Assembly (NCBI RefSeq): GCF_001625195.1
Contig: NC_054390.1
Span: 9,831,222 to 9,895,221 of the forward strand
Direction: 5' to 3'
DNA: 64,000 bases
From: Drechmeria coniospora
Taxonomy: Eukaryota; Ascomycota; Sordariomycetes; Hypocreales; Ophiocordycipitaceae
Shown: piece by piece, positions 18,378 through 30,694 of the stretch
How positions within the stretch are numbered: position 1 is the stretch's first letter
How the letters are laid out: the number at the start of each line of letters is the position of its first letter
Notes under the pieces: model-generated
The model's database searches: none
Told to the model about the DNA's origin: nothing
Seen by the model: only the letters and a program-made list of their open reading frames with translations
Program-made: the position numbers and the translations under genes

Positions 18378-20330
18378 ATGCTTCTCAACCACCCCCTTCG
18401 CTCATGCCTCCTCCTTGGCACCATCTTTCCGTACCTCGGAAGCACCAAACCAGAGCCTGCGAGCGCTGATGGACTGGTAGAAGCATCGATTGGCGCCCTC
18501 AAAGGCAAGTTGGACACCCACAAGGAGTTCGACTACATCGTTGTCGGTGGAGGCACCGGTGGCAATGCCGTGGGCACTCGCCTGGCCGAGGCCGGGTTCA
18601 AGGTCGCCATCGTCGAGGCCGGCGCCTTTTATGAGATCGCCAAGCCTGTTCTCGGCACCACGCCAGCCGGCGACATCATCGGCATCGGCTGGAACATGCT
18701 CGATGCCGTCCCCACCGTCGATTGGACCTTCCAGACAGAGCCACAGGCCGGGGCAAACAACCGCAAGTTTCACTATGCTCAGGGGAAATGCGTCGGAGGC
18801 TCCTCGGCCCTCAACTTCATGATTTACCACCGAGGCACCACTGGCACGTATGATCAATGGGCCGACGCCGTGGGCGACGACAGCTACAGGTACGTGACGG
18901 TGTGGCAGCGGCGGGTATCGGAAACTGGCTGACTGGAAGACGGTAGATTGGATCAATTCCAGACATTCTTCAAGAGGGGTCATACATTTACACCACCAGA
19001 CTTGCAGAAGCGCAAGAGCAACGCGTCTACTCCTTACGATGCGTCCGACTATCTGCCTGCCGGACAGGGAGGCCCGGTCCAGGTCGGCTACTCCAACTGG
19101 GTTTCTTCCTGGTCGACATGGCTCGAGCAGGGACTCAAGGCCGTCGGCATGCAGAGGACGACCGACTTCAACAAAGGCAAGCTCCTCGGCTACCACTACA
19201 CTCAGACAACGATCCGCAACTCGGACGCGACGAGGAGCTCATCGGCCCAGTACATATACAAAGCGATGGCTGACAAAGTCGGCTCACTGAAAGTCTTCAC
19301 CCTGACCCAGGCCACCAAGATTTTGTTCGACAGCGAGAAGAAGGCGACGGGTGTCGAGGTCAGCTCGCTCGGCATCAAGTACACCCTCAAGGCTTCCAAG
19401 GAGGTCATTGTCAGCGGCGGAGCATTCAAGTCGCCACAGCTGCTGATGGTGTCTGGCGTCGGACCCAAAGACACGCTCGACAAGTTCAAGATCCCCGTCG
19501 TCGCTGCCCTGCCCGGTGTCGGACAGAACATGTGGGATCACATCTTCTTCGGACCCTCCTACGCTGTCAAGTTCCCGACCATCGACGACATTCTCCTCAA
19601 TCCCCTATCTCTGGCCAAGGCTCTTGCCCAGTACGTCTTCTCTCACGATGGCGTGCTTAGCTCCAACATCATCGAGTTTGTTGGATGGGAGAAGCTCCCC
19701 GACAAGTACCGCAACACCTTCTCGGCCGAGACGAAGCAGGCGCTCGCCGGATTCTCAGACGACTGGCCCGAGGTGGAATATCTCGGCGCCAACGGCTTTC
19801 TCGGCACCTTTGAGTGGCCCCTCATGAAGCAGCCGCTCACAGGCAAGCAGTATGCCACCATCCTGGGAGCCCTGGTGGCACCGCTCTCAAGGGGCAACGT
19901 CACCCTCAAGTCGGCTTCCGGGCTCGACGATCCAGCCATCAACCCGAACTGGCTGACGGACAAGGCAGACCAAGAAGTCGCTGTCGCTTCGTTCAAGCGC
20001 ATGCGCGAGGTGTGGAACACGCCGCAGCTAAAGTCCATCGTCATCGGCAACGAGTACTGGCCAGGCCAAGACAAGGACTCGGATGCAGAGATTCTCGAAA
20101 TGGTTCGAAACTCGCTCATGACCGTCTGGCATCCTTCCTGCACATGCAAGATGGGAAAGAAGGAAGACAAGATGGCCGTCGTAGATTCTGCAGCCCGCGT
20201 CTTCGGCGTCCAAGGTGTCCGTGTCGTTGATGCCAGTGCCTTCCCCATCCTCCCTCCAGGCCATCCCCAAAGCAGCATTTACGCGCTGGCAGAGAAGATT
20301 GCGGATCACATAATCCAAGGTCAAAATTGA
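18378..20330 (+). CDS. Secreted GMC-family oxidoreductase, 631 aa, two exons
   Basis: Exons are 18378-18889 and 18947-20330; the 57-bp intron has GTACGT and GGTAG ends and an internal gctgac branch point. Residues 1-22 form a signal peptide. VVGGGTGG (55-62) is the FAD-binding Rossmann motif. GKCVGGSSALNFMIYHRG is the GMC signature 1 region and GGAFKSPQLLMVSGVGP signature 2. The C-terminal half has WHPSCTCKMG with the catalytic His, and PPGHPQ with the second His/Asn-position residue, before the closing helix. The family (CAZy AA3, including glucose, alcohol and aryl-alcohol oxidases and choline dehydrogenase) oxidises alcohols with FAD. The substrate cannot be told from sequence. Being secreted, it probably makes H2O2 or modifies phenolics outside the cell. 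Confidence 0.92.
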
Positions 20331-21272
20331 TGGGCGATTGTGTTTTTGCCATATTTTTTCGCTCCTTTTGCTTCTTTCTCTTGTACATTTAACTGCAGTC
20401 GGCCAGACAAGCAGACCAATCTATCTCATCCATACCCAAAGCCTCATACAATCATGAGTAACGGGCATGGGTTTTTCTGCTGACATAGTTTTCTTACCTT
20501 GGTCTAGATTGACTTGCTCCGTAATGAACTACATGCTTGAACCACTTGCCAAACTCTGAATCTTCCCCTGCAAAGACCATCAAGTTGGCGATGCCATCAA
20601 ACAATATCACTCGTTGTCAAACAATCCATGATTACCCATGTAGCATAGTATATTACTCTTTAGTGTTTATTATTTGGCTGTGGCTGAGTTGAAGACAGTT
20701 TACATTGGGTTGAAATGAAAGAGGTCATCTTGAATCCACCCAAATCGCACATAATCATTCAAAGTTGCTTCACAATATCACGAAGCGGGAGCTTGCCAAG
20801 TTGGCCTCGTCCAAAATAAAACTGGCCATTGACCAATTAAATTGCCCTGTTTCGTGCCTCAGAAGGGGACCTCATGCGTGGAATATGAGGATTCCGATGA
20901 TGGTTCCAAAGTTGTAGCCAGGATACCGAAGCGATTTACTCCGTAGATGCAACCAATAAATGTCATTCGAGGTCATCTGAATAGATTCAAGCGTGTTGCA
21001 GAGTACCAGAATCAGTGTTTTGCCTCAGGTAGGTAACAGCGCCCTCTGATTTAGTCAAAAAAAGTCATCACTTGGGGGTAACAACATGCTTGACACAACA
21101 ACTCATCTATCTATTCCGATGACATAAATACATGTATATCAAGAGTCCTTGGAGCTTGGCTTACAGGCCACGGTTCTTGTTCATTAACAGGTCGATCAAC
21201 CTTGAGCCGTCATGGCCTTGTAAACACTTCCTGCGTAATAAATTCCCTGTCATGGAGACTCGCCCCAATCTC
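20331..21272. other. Intergenic stretch between convergent genes
   Basis: This region lies between the 3' ends of the GMC gene and the carboxypeptidase gene. No open frame of note and no repeats are seen. Confidence 0.6.
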
Positions 21273-23196
21273 CTACAAGGAGGTGGAGATGTTTTTGCTA
21301 CTTGTCATTGTAGATGCTAGAGGCCAGTCCTCAACCTTGTTATACAGAATACCATTAATAACCACGCCTCCTTCGTTATTAGCAAGGCCCCAGGCATCCA
21401 TATCGCACATGAATGCGAATGCGCGAACAAAGCACACCGGGCTTGGCGGGCCTGGTGGCGTATGCCTCGTTGTCGACTTTGCCGGGCCTTTTGTACTGTA
21501 GTAATGCAAGTCGACTTGCTCGCCTGTCGAAAGGGAATTGCCCATCAGAATACGCGAAAAAAGCTGGAATGCCGTCTCGGGCTGGTAAGCGGGTGCAACA
21601 TGGCCAGCCTGGAATATCCGGCTGAAGGAGAGGTTGCCAAACTGGCGAACTTCACCGCCAGTATACGTTTTGTTCACTTGAATGGGGGCATAGCCTGCTG
21701 CGGGAAATTTGGCAGCGTAATCGCCACCTGCTTGCTTAGCAATGCTTAGCGAAACTGCCTCGCCTCCAAACCAGTTGCAGATATAGTCTCTATCACCGTA
21801 TATCAGGCCGATGCGAATCGCCACTCTGGAGGAGTTTGGCTAGTCGAGCAATGTTACCGCCCCTGGCTCCGTCACCGGTAGCCCGGAACTGATTAAAGAC
21901 CATATCGTTTGCTAGGGTAAAGTTAACTGGCGACTCAATCTCATCCAGAATATTGCCTTGATTGAGGTAATCGACAAATTGAACCGGTGGAAAGGCGCCG
22001 TACTCCGGGGCCGCAACGTCGTATCTGTCTTTTCCCTTAAGGGCCCACCGTATAATCATTTCGTTGCATTTGTCAACCGCTCGGGAGCATACGATATTTC
22101 GCTGATTTTCCGTGTGCGTTGTATTAACCCATGAAACATCGTCCCCACACCGAGTTGCTAGGGCTTTACAGCCGTCGGCCGCTTCAATCTTGTCTAAGAA
22201 AGACTGCGTCTCATTGCTAGAGAAGGGATGAACACCGTATGTGTTATTGGTCGCAAAGTGGATGTACTGAGGTTCCTCGGTTACCAAGTCAATGCATCCA
22301 TTAACAATCCCTAGCGATTTAATGTGCAAATCGACCGTCGAATCGGGATCTATGTTGCCATTGAGCCGGTTTCGTTCTTTATTTTGAGCCTCCCATGTTT
22401 CGGCGAAAATTGGCCCGTATACACCGCCATAGCTTGAGGTGAAGAGATTGACGCCAAAAGATGCATTCGAGCGGGGAGAGTCAAGAGGCACGTCATTGTA
22501 AAAGCGTTGTATGACATGCCAAGCAGCGTAAGCAGCAGACTGGGTATTGTTCACCGTATTCTTGGGGTTGCCGCTGCTAAAAGTGCCGTTGAGCAAACCC
22601 CAAGCCGGTATGGCGTCAGGATCACTGACTGGCGGTATGATCACCGATCCATTCAACATGGCCAGCGTACCATCGGTGGGCGTATCATAGGAGAAGCCGA
22701 CCTGGTTTGGCTAGCAAGAAACCAGAGTCAGGCCTAGGTCCGAGTTTGGAGGGAAATACTGCGTTCGCACCTGATCAATAAAGAGCATATTTGAGGCGCG
22801 ATCCCAGCCCCATTCCCGAGCAACCGTTTCGTATTCGTTTAGCCCTCTCTCGACTACCTCGCAAGGGCCGTTTGCGACAAAAAACTCATACATGGAGCTC
22901 GCACCTGGCCTCCCAGTGAACCATACGGTCAACGTATCGGTCGAGTTACGAGCCCCGACATAATAAAAGAATAGGTTGGTGGGATAGTCCCCAGGGATGT
23001 CAACCCATCCCGAATACTGCTTCTGCGTGGGCAAGGCGGTTTTGCAGACGCCGTGGGGCTCCTTGAAAGAAATAGTCACGTCGCCCGGTGAGTGTTTAAC
23101 AGTCAGATTGCGAGCTCTGGCATCTTTTGGCTGGACAAACTGAGCTTGAACGGTGCCAAAAACTGCGAGCAGCGCGGTGCCGAGAAAGGTATGCAT
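21273..23196 (-). pseudogene. Serine carboxypeptidase (S10 family) with a single frameshift
   Basis: Translation starts at 23196 with a signal peptide (MHTFLGTALLAVFGTVQA). Exon 1 is 23196-22771 and a 69-bp intron ends at 22702. Family landmarks: VWFTGRPGASSMYEFF..NGPCEV (usual form NGGPGCSS), FIDQ/VGFSYDTPTDG across the intron, SSYGGVYGP (nucleophile Ser; usually GESYGG, here Glu is Ser), YGDRDYICNWFGG (catalytic Asp) and QAGHVAPAYQP (catalytic His). After RLAKLLQSG the frame breaks near 21820: ggcgattcgc carries one base too many, and in the other frame RIGLIYGDRDYICN follows at once. Everything else is open to 21273. Either the gene is a recent pseudogene or the base is a sequence error. 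The family trims C-terminal residues from peptides, in vacuole or outside. Confidence 0.8.
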
Positions 23197-25429
23197 GGCG
23201 GCCAAGGACTGATGCTCCAGGATAAGTCTCACAATACTATCACGCGGAACTCTGGCTACCAGCAAACGGCTTGTGATGGGAGGGGGAAACCGAAGCCGAA
23301 ATCGAAAAGCAAGCCGACGAACATTGAGAGGTGAAACCCAGACGAAGGGGACTGCGCAACGGGCAAATGTGGGTGGTGGAATTTTTTGCCAGATGATTTG
23401 ACTGGATGTTGGTACGATCCATACAGCGTACGTACAATAATAGTAATACAAGTACTTGTACACCTACTGTTCATGTTGGATGGAGCCCCTGGGAAGGAGT
23501 TCAGGTGGATGCGTTTGAAGAAAGAGATTGTGTGGGCGGAACTTATGTGAAGACACCATTCGAATTTTATTGCAGTGAGGGAATCCTGCCTTCCTTTGTA
23601 CCATGTACTGGCTCACATGTATTACCTACTGGATTTACAAATTTGCACATACTAATAGTAATTACCAAACTCCTAAGAATGTACGCAGTGCGGGAGTACA
23701 AGTTGACGCAGCAGCAAGGACATGTAGGTATCACGTAATTGAACCGTCAGGGCAACCAACGATTGCTTCGAATTCCACAAAGCAGGGACAGAAACTACGA
23801 AAATTGGTCACTGAGACGCCCAATAGCGGTCGTTATTACGTCTACGAGTGCGCAGTGGAAGTGGAGTATCAATCGACATCATGAACTGTTACGCGATATT
23901 CCTTACTGGCAGCTTCAAGAGCCACGTTGGTACATAATAGTCGCGTACAGAGATGATATTATACTAATTGCATTTATGAACAATGTAGTGTACAGAGCAC
24001 CCATGGGGCAAGAACACATAATCCTACTTGTGCCGCCCCCTACCCGCATGCACATGTCCCGCTTGCTGTACTTGTAGCCATTAGAGTTCCTTGCGATTAT
24101 CGACATGTTACTGGCATTGCCATCAATCCAGCGGATACGCTAATTGATTGCGTCGCTTTTGTTACCCCTGAAGTTGTGTAACGAAAAACATCAAAGGTAG
24201 AATTGGATTATATTATGAATGCGGCCAAGCGTAAAGCACAGCATGCGAAAAGTACACAATTATTTATAGAATATTAAATACTTACTCCGTACTCCTTGTT
24301 ACCCATGAACGGCAATCATGTGGAACACCAGAAGCGGATGGTGGTGAATGACGCGTCCATATGAAGGGCAGTGCATGGCTAACATACGGTAAGAGTCCGA
24401 CTACATGGTTCATGTGCAGGCATGGTACTGGTGCTCTGTCATTTGTCTTTGGGTCTGTCATATTTCTTACCGGCAACTCACCAATGCGGTGCCACATTAC
24501 ACCCTGTAATACATGTAGACTGACCCTCGACGCGGGCGAGACAACCCAGATCCTTGTTCATCACCACCTTTCGTATGCTCTGAGGTGAGGGGTCCCTGAA
24601 AATGAATGAAAGTACTCCGTATACTATCAACTATTTAGAACTACAAATGTGATACACTTACTTAGCTGTACTTATTTGTAAATGCATATTTATCTCCACG
24701 GGGGCCAACGTACAGATTCCTACATGGATCGTGTTGAGTAAAGCTCAGATGTGTCGGAAGCGGAGGGCACTTTAGTTACGAGTGTAATTTACACGCTTGT
24801 AGATTACACAGATTGTACCGATAGTTTACTTATATGCGCTTCTAGATTCCATTCATGTGTAAACTATGTACAAGCATGTACGGATTACTCCGTATGCCAA
24901 CACCGTCGTGCAGCGCAAGTACACCTCGTGCTTATGCGGGTTCGCAAATATATACAGGTATTACAACATCCCTGTATTAAGAATCTTGTGCAGATATTTG
25001 TACCCGAAAGTAGCGGGACTGCATGCAATATTACTCGGACGCCCGCTCGCCAGGAGAAGCTGGTCACTGGATCGAATGACCCGCCTCCTGTTTCTGAGCC
25101 ATCTACTCCTTGTGCGCCGGATCTGCATCACTTGTGCTCATGTGCTCGTAAACAAAAATACTTGTGGCATTCTCCGACGTGACTTGAACCTTCCAACCGT
25201 GCCGACTCGACCAACAAACACTCCATCTCGTAGTAGTGTTGATGATATTTCTGCCGCCCCTTGCCTGCATTGCCCAAGCGTAGGGAACGAACCAACGCTT
25301 CGAGAATACAACGAGGAGGCGAGAAGTAGAAACAAGTCGAAATAGGTGGAGATAGCAATCGCAGATCTCCCAGCCGGCTCCGACAAAGAAAATGAGGGTA
25401 GATGCTGGTACGGGTGACGTGTACACAAG
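23197..25429. other. Intergenic stretch between divergent genes
   Basis: This region holds the promoters of the carboxypeptidase (left) and the monooxygenase (right). GTAC-rich words appear around 23400-23740 and 24600-25000. Short overlapping frames occur on both strands, none with a recognisable domain. Confidence 0.55.
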
Positions 25430-27504
25430 ATGGAGTCTCTAGATTGCGTTGTCGTTGGCGCAGGTAAGGAATTGCGATGCGAGCAACGTGATCGAGAACA
25501 ACAACAGCAGCATCGTGCATCAGTTCATGTACAATAAAATGCTGACTCGAGGCCACAGGATGGTACGGGCTGGGGGCCGCAAAGCAGTACCAATTCATTC
25601 ATCCTGATGATTCTCTTGCCATCTTCGAGTCTCAATCCTCGCCCGGCGGAACATGGGCAGACGAACGACTCTACCCGGGCCTAAAGAGCAACAATCAGCT
25701 TGGCACATACGAGTATCCAGACTTTCCCATGAGCAGCGAACGATTCAAGATCAAGAGCCGAGAGCACATTCCGGGTGAAATCGTGAACGCCTACTTGAAA
25801 GCGTACGCTGCCAACTTTGGCATCGACCGGCTCATTCGTCTCAGCACAAAGGTTCTCGCTGCACAGCATCAAGACGATGGCGGCGGGTGGATACTGACGA
25901 TCAATCAAACTGGCCATCCCGGTAAAGAATCCAAGGTCTTTACTCGTCGGCTCATCATCGCGACTGGACTTACATCTGAAGCCTTTCTGCCTCACTTCGA
26001 CGGCCAGGAGACATTTGGCCGCAGAATATTTCACGGCAAACACTTTCTGCAGAATAGAGACACACTGGAGACTGCGAGGACAGCGACGGTATTTGGCTCG
26101 AACAAGTTTGCCTGGGATGCCGTTTACTCGTACGCCCAAGCCGGTGCCCAAGTCCGTTGGATTATTCGATGTGAGTAGCTCCCCATGCCAAATCTAGCAT
26201 CGTACAAGCCCTAGCTGCACCATACGATTAATACGGAATACTTTCTTGCAGCGTCTGGTCACGGTCCCTGCTGGATGTCGCCCTCCCATGTCACGCCCCT
26301 ACGAAAGTGGATTGAGAAGCTGGCGAGTGCGTAACTTTCCCTTATCCTGGGCCATGCCCTCTGTCCCATCTCCCCATGATACTAATGCCCCCCCGTAGAC
26401 GTTCGGTTCTTGACCTGGTTTAGCCCGTGCATATGGGGTCATGTCGACGGATATGCCGTCGTCCGACGCTTCCTTCATGGTACACGCATCGGCCGCGCCA
26501 TTGTCAACGGCTTCTGGAGCATCCTGGGCGGCGATGTCATGCGGCTGAACGGTTACGACTCCCACCCAGAGACCGCAAAGCTCAAGCCGTGGGTTCCGGT
26601 CATGTATACTGGGACGAGCTTCAGCATCTTCAACTACGACACCGACTTTCTCGATCTCATCCGATCCGGCAGAGTCCGCATTCACATTGGCGAAATTGAT
26701 CACCTCTCCTCGGGCAAGGTGCATCTGGCCGACGGAACCGAGTTTGAGACCGACGTGCTGCTAGCCCACACCGGTTGGAAGCAAGCTCCCCCTGTGCAGT
26801 TTTCCCCCCATGGCATCGACCGGGAGCTCGGCATTCCGCACCTACAGAGGGACGAGGACTCAAACCTCCCCAACGACCTTGCGAACCAGACAGCTATTCT
26901 GGAGGAGGCTGACGCAGATATCTTGGCGCGTTTCCCCCGCCTCAAGAATCCACCTGTCTGGAACAGAAGTTATGTCCCGCTCACGGAGCAGAAGGGAATC
27001 AGTACGCGTCCGGAGGAGCAAGCCGCGACGCCGTACAACGGCGGCCTCACATCGTACATGCTCTACCGCTTCCTCGTGCCATCCTCTGAAAGGCTCCTGC
27101 AGCATCGTGACGTCGCCTTTGCGGGCATGGTGGGCAACTTCAGCAACACACTCACCGCTCACCTCCAGGGTCTCTGGATCGGTGCCTATTTTGCCGGCCT
27201 CCTTCAGAACGACCCGGCAGCGGCGGTCGGTAAAGAGAAATTGATGCAGGAGCTGCAGTACGAAACAGTCCTCCACAATCGATTTGGCAAGTGGCGTTGC
27301 CCTGTTGATTGGGGAAACAAGGCCCCTTCGTTCATCTTTGACGCCGTTCCCTATCTCGACTTGCTGCAGAGGGACATGGGGTTGAATCCTCATCGCAAAA
27401 AGGGGGGATATCTCGATGAGATTTTCAGCCCATACGGCGCCGAAGACTACCGCGACGTCAACGAAGAGTGGAAGACGAGGATTTACGGAGCCAACATAAC
27501 ATAA
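25430..27504 (+). CDS. FAD/NAD(P)-dependent monooxygenase, 608 aa, four exons
   Basis: Exons are 25430-25463, 25559-26170, 26252-26326 and 26399-27504; all junctions are phase 1 and keep frame. The first exon is only 34 bp and ends inside the FAD motif VVGAGWYGLG (residues 8-17). SPGGTWADERLYPGLKSNN follows, typical of flavin-containing and Baeyer-Villiger-type monooxygenases. GRRIFHGKHF sits where the family fingerprint FxGxxxHxxx lies. The NADPH Rossmann site is degenerate (VFGSNKFAWDA in place of GxGxxG/A). LLAHTGWKQ is the conserved third motif region near the C-terminal part. Such enzymes oxygenate soft nucleophiles or ketones. The substrate is unknown and no clustered synthase gene is present. 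No signal peptide; probably cytosolic or ER-associated. Confidence 0.88.
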
Positions 27505-27690
27505 CCTCGTGCGGTGTCGTTGCTGGACGGAGGTTTGGCCAAGTTTTCTGCCATCTTATTCAGCCCCCTCCTTGGAAATTGCATTTTAGACGGCTTGGAA
27601 ACACAAACTGATATCCAATTGCGTGCATTCCAAGAATGATTCGATTCATCTTCTCTCGTTACTACATTGCCACATGCATATACGGCCAGT

Positions 27691-29154
<1,464 letters not shown>

Positions 29155-29273
29155 CTTGATGGGAAATTTTATGAAGTGGTAACATTCAAGAGTTTACACG
29201 TAAAGAGTTTATCTGCTCTAAACTTTGTACTCTACGTGCGGCGTTAAGTTGCGGAAGATTCCAACAGTGGGCC

Positions 29274-29285
29274 ATATATATATAT
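29274..29285 (-). promoter_or_regulatory. TATA box of the chitinase gene
   Basis: ATATATATATAT lies about 120 bp upstream of the chitinase start codon, read on the minus strand. Confidence 0.5.
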
Positions 29286-30694
29286 GTAGCCATTTCTTCC
29301 CAGACGCTACAACGACCATCGTGATATGAATATACGTGAGATGTCCCAGTGTCTCCAATAGCGTGTAGTGAGAGCCTATGAGAGCTGCAAAACTTGGTCA
29401 TGACGCGATACCGCTGTGGCATCGTGACTTAATCCATGATTCGAGGCGTCTCTCACAGCACATGGTGTACACGACATCTCTGCTTCCAGGAGAATGAATG
29501 AGAGAAACGTTGCCCTCCCCCCACGGAATGGACGTTTTATGTGGTCAAAAAAGCTGCAAACAGGCCAGCTGATGTGCGTCCAGGCCAGGGAGATGTGGCG
29601 AAGGAAGGCCGCCAACGACTCCTTTTATTCCGGGCCACGCACAGGTCACGCACATCATCGACGCTTCCGTACCAAGCTCGCAAGTGAATTCAGGTGATGT
29701 TATATCGGCAAACGGTGGCTTGGGTTTATTCCCGGACAGGAAGGAGGCGAGTCGTGCTAGGTTGATTGGAAATGACGGTTACCGTTACACAGCACTCCAT
29801 CACAACGCGCCTGCGATAAAGCGTGGCCTGAAATGGACGTTGACGTATGGAAAAAAGGGACGAGGCTAATTCTATTCCAGAATGTTGCCATGACGGCTTC
29901 CAAGATGGGCCGTATCTGACAAACAGACCGGTAGGGGAGACGGTGAAAAGGGGGTCTGGTTGAGGTCGAAGATGATGCTCAACGCGGAGTAGAGCCCGCT
30001 GCAGTCGAAATCGAACAAGTCAGCACACACACTCCCTCGAGCCTCAGCCCAAATACACTGCCAAGCGACGACTACTAGTTTATACGCTCAGTTTCGGGTC
30101 AGCTGCTCCACGTAAGCTGGTCTGGAATCCATCCGGAACCGGATCAGCATAGAGAGCGGGGGTGACCAGGGCGAGGCACCCAACCCGCCATCATGCGGAA
30201 GAATCATGCTATAAGTCTGTCTACTCCCATGAGCCTTAGTGAAGGGCATAGATGGTGTCGATATCCTGCAACGTTACGAGGCTCGCAGTCGACAGCGTGG
30301 CGGACCAAAGCTTGCGGGATGAAGTCGAAATCGTCATCCCTGCTGCTTGGGAGACCACGGCAACCCCAAACCCAGGGGTGTGTATCCATATGCACCTCGC
30401 TTCCAACATCAATTTCTTGGCAGCAAGACGAACGAGGAGGAAAAATTCAAACATGATGGCAGCGGCCCGGTCTTGGAAATAGGAGAGTTCTCCTATCCAA
30501 AGTGCGTTGCACTTGTACGTTGCCTAGGGTTAGTAGTTGCGGTTGGTTCACATGGTGCACAAGGACCTCGATGCCGTCGAATCGCTCGCACCGGCACGGA
30601 CATGACCCCCATGCCATGCACAATGCGACGAAGAGTGCTCCAAGAAAAAGATGATTCATTTCTCATACAAGTACGGATTGCAAAGGGGTGGGTG
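29286..30694. other. Intergenic stretch, chitinase promoter side to HypX-like gene end
   Basis: No gene is recognised. Two short minus-strand frames at 30236-30454 and 30447-30659 could be exons of a small unknown gene, but no domain or convincing splice pair was found. No repeats are seen. Confidence 0.45.

Noticed and set aside
25165..25245. tRNA-like signals on the minus strand (ggttcaagtca resembling box B, tggtcgagtcgg resembling box A)
   Set aside because: The two boxes are too close together and no acceptor or T-arm pairing can be formed, so it is not a tRNA gene.
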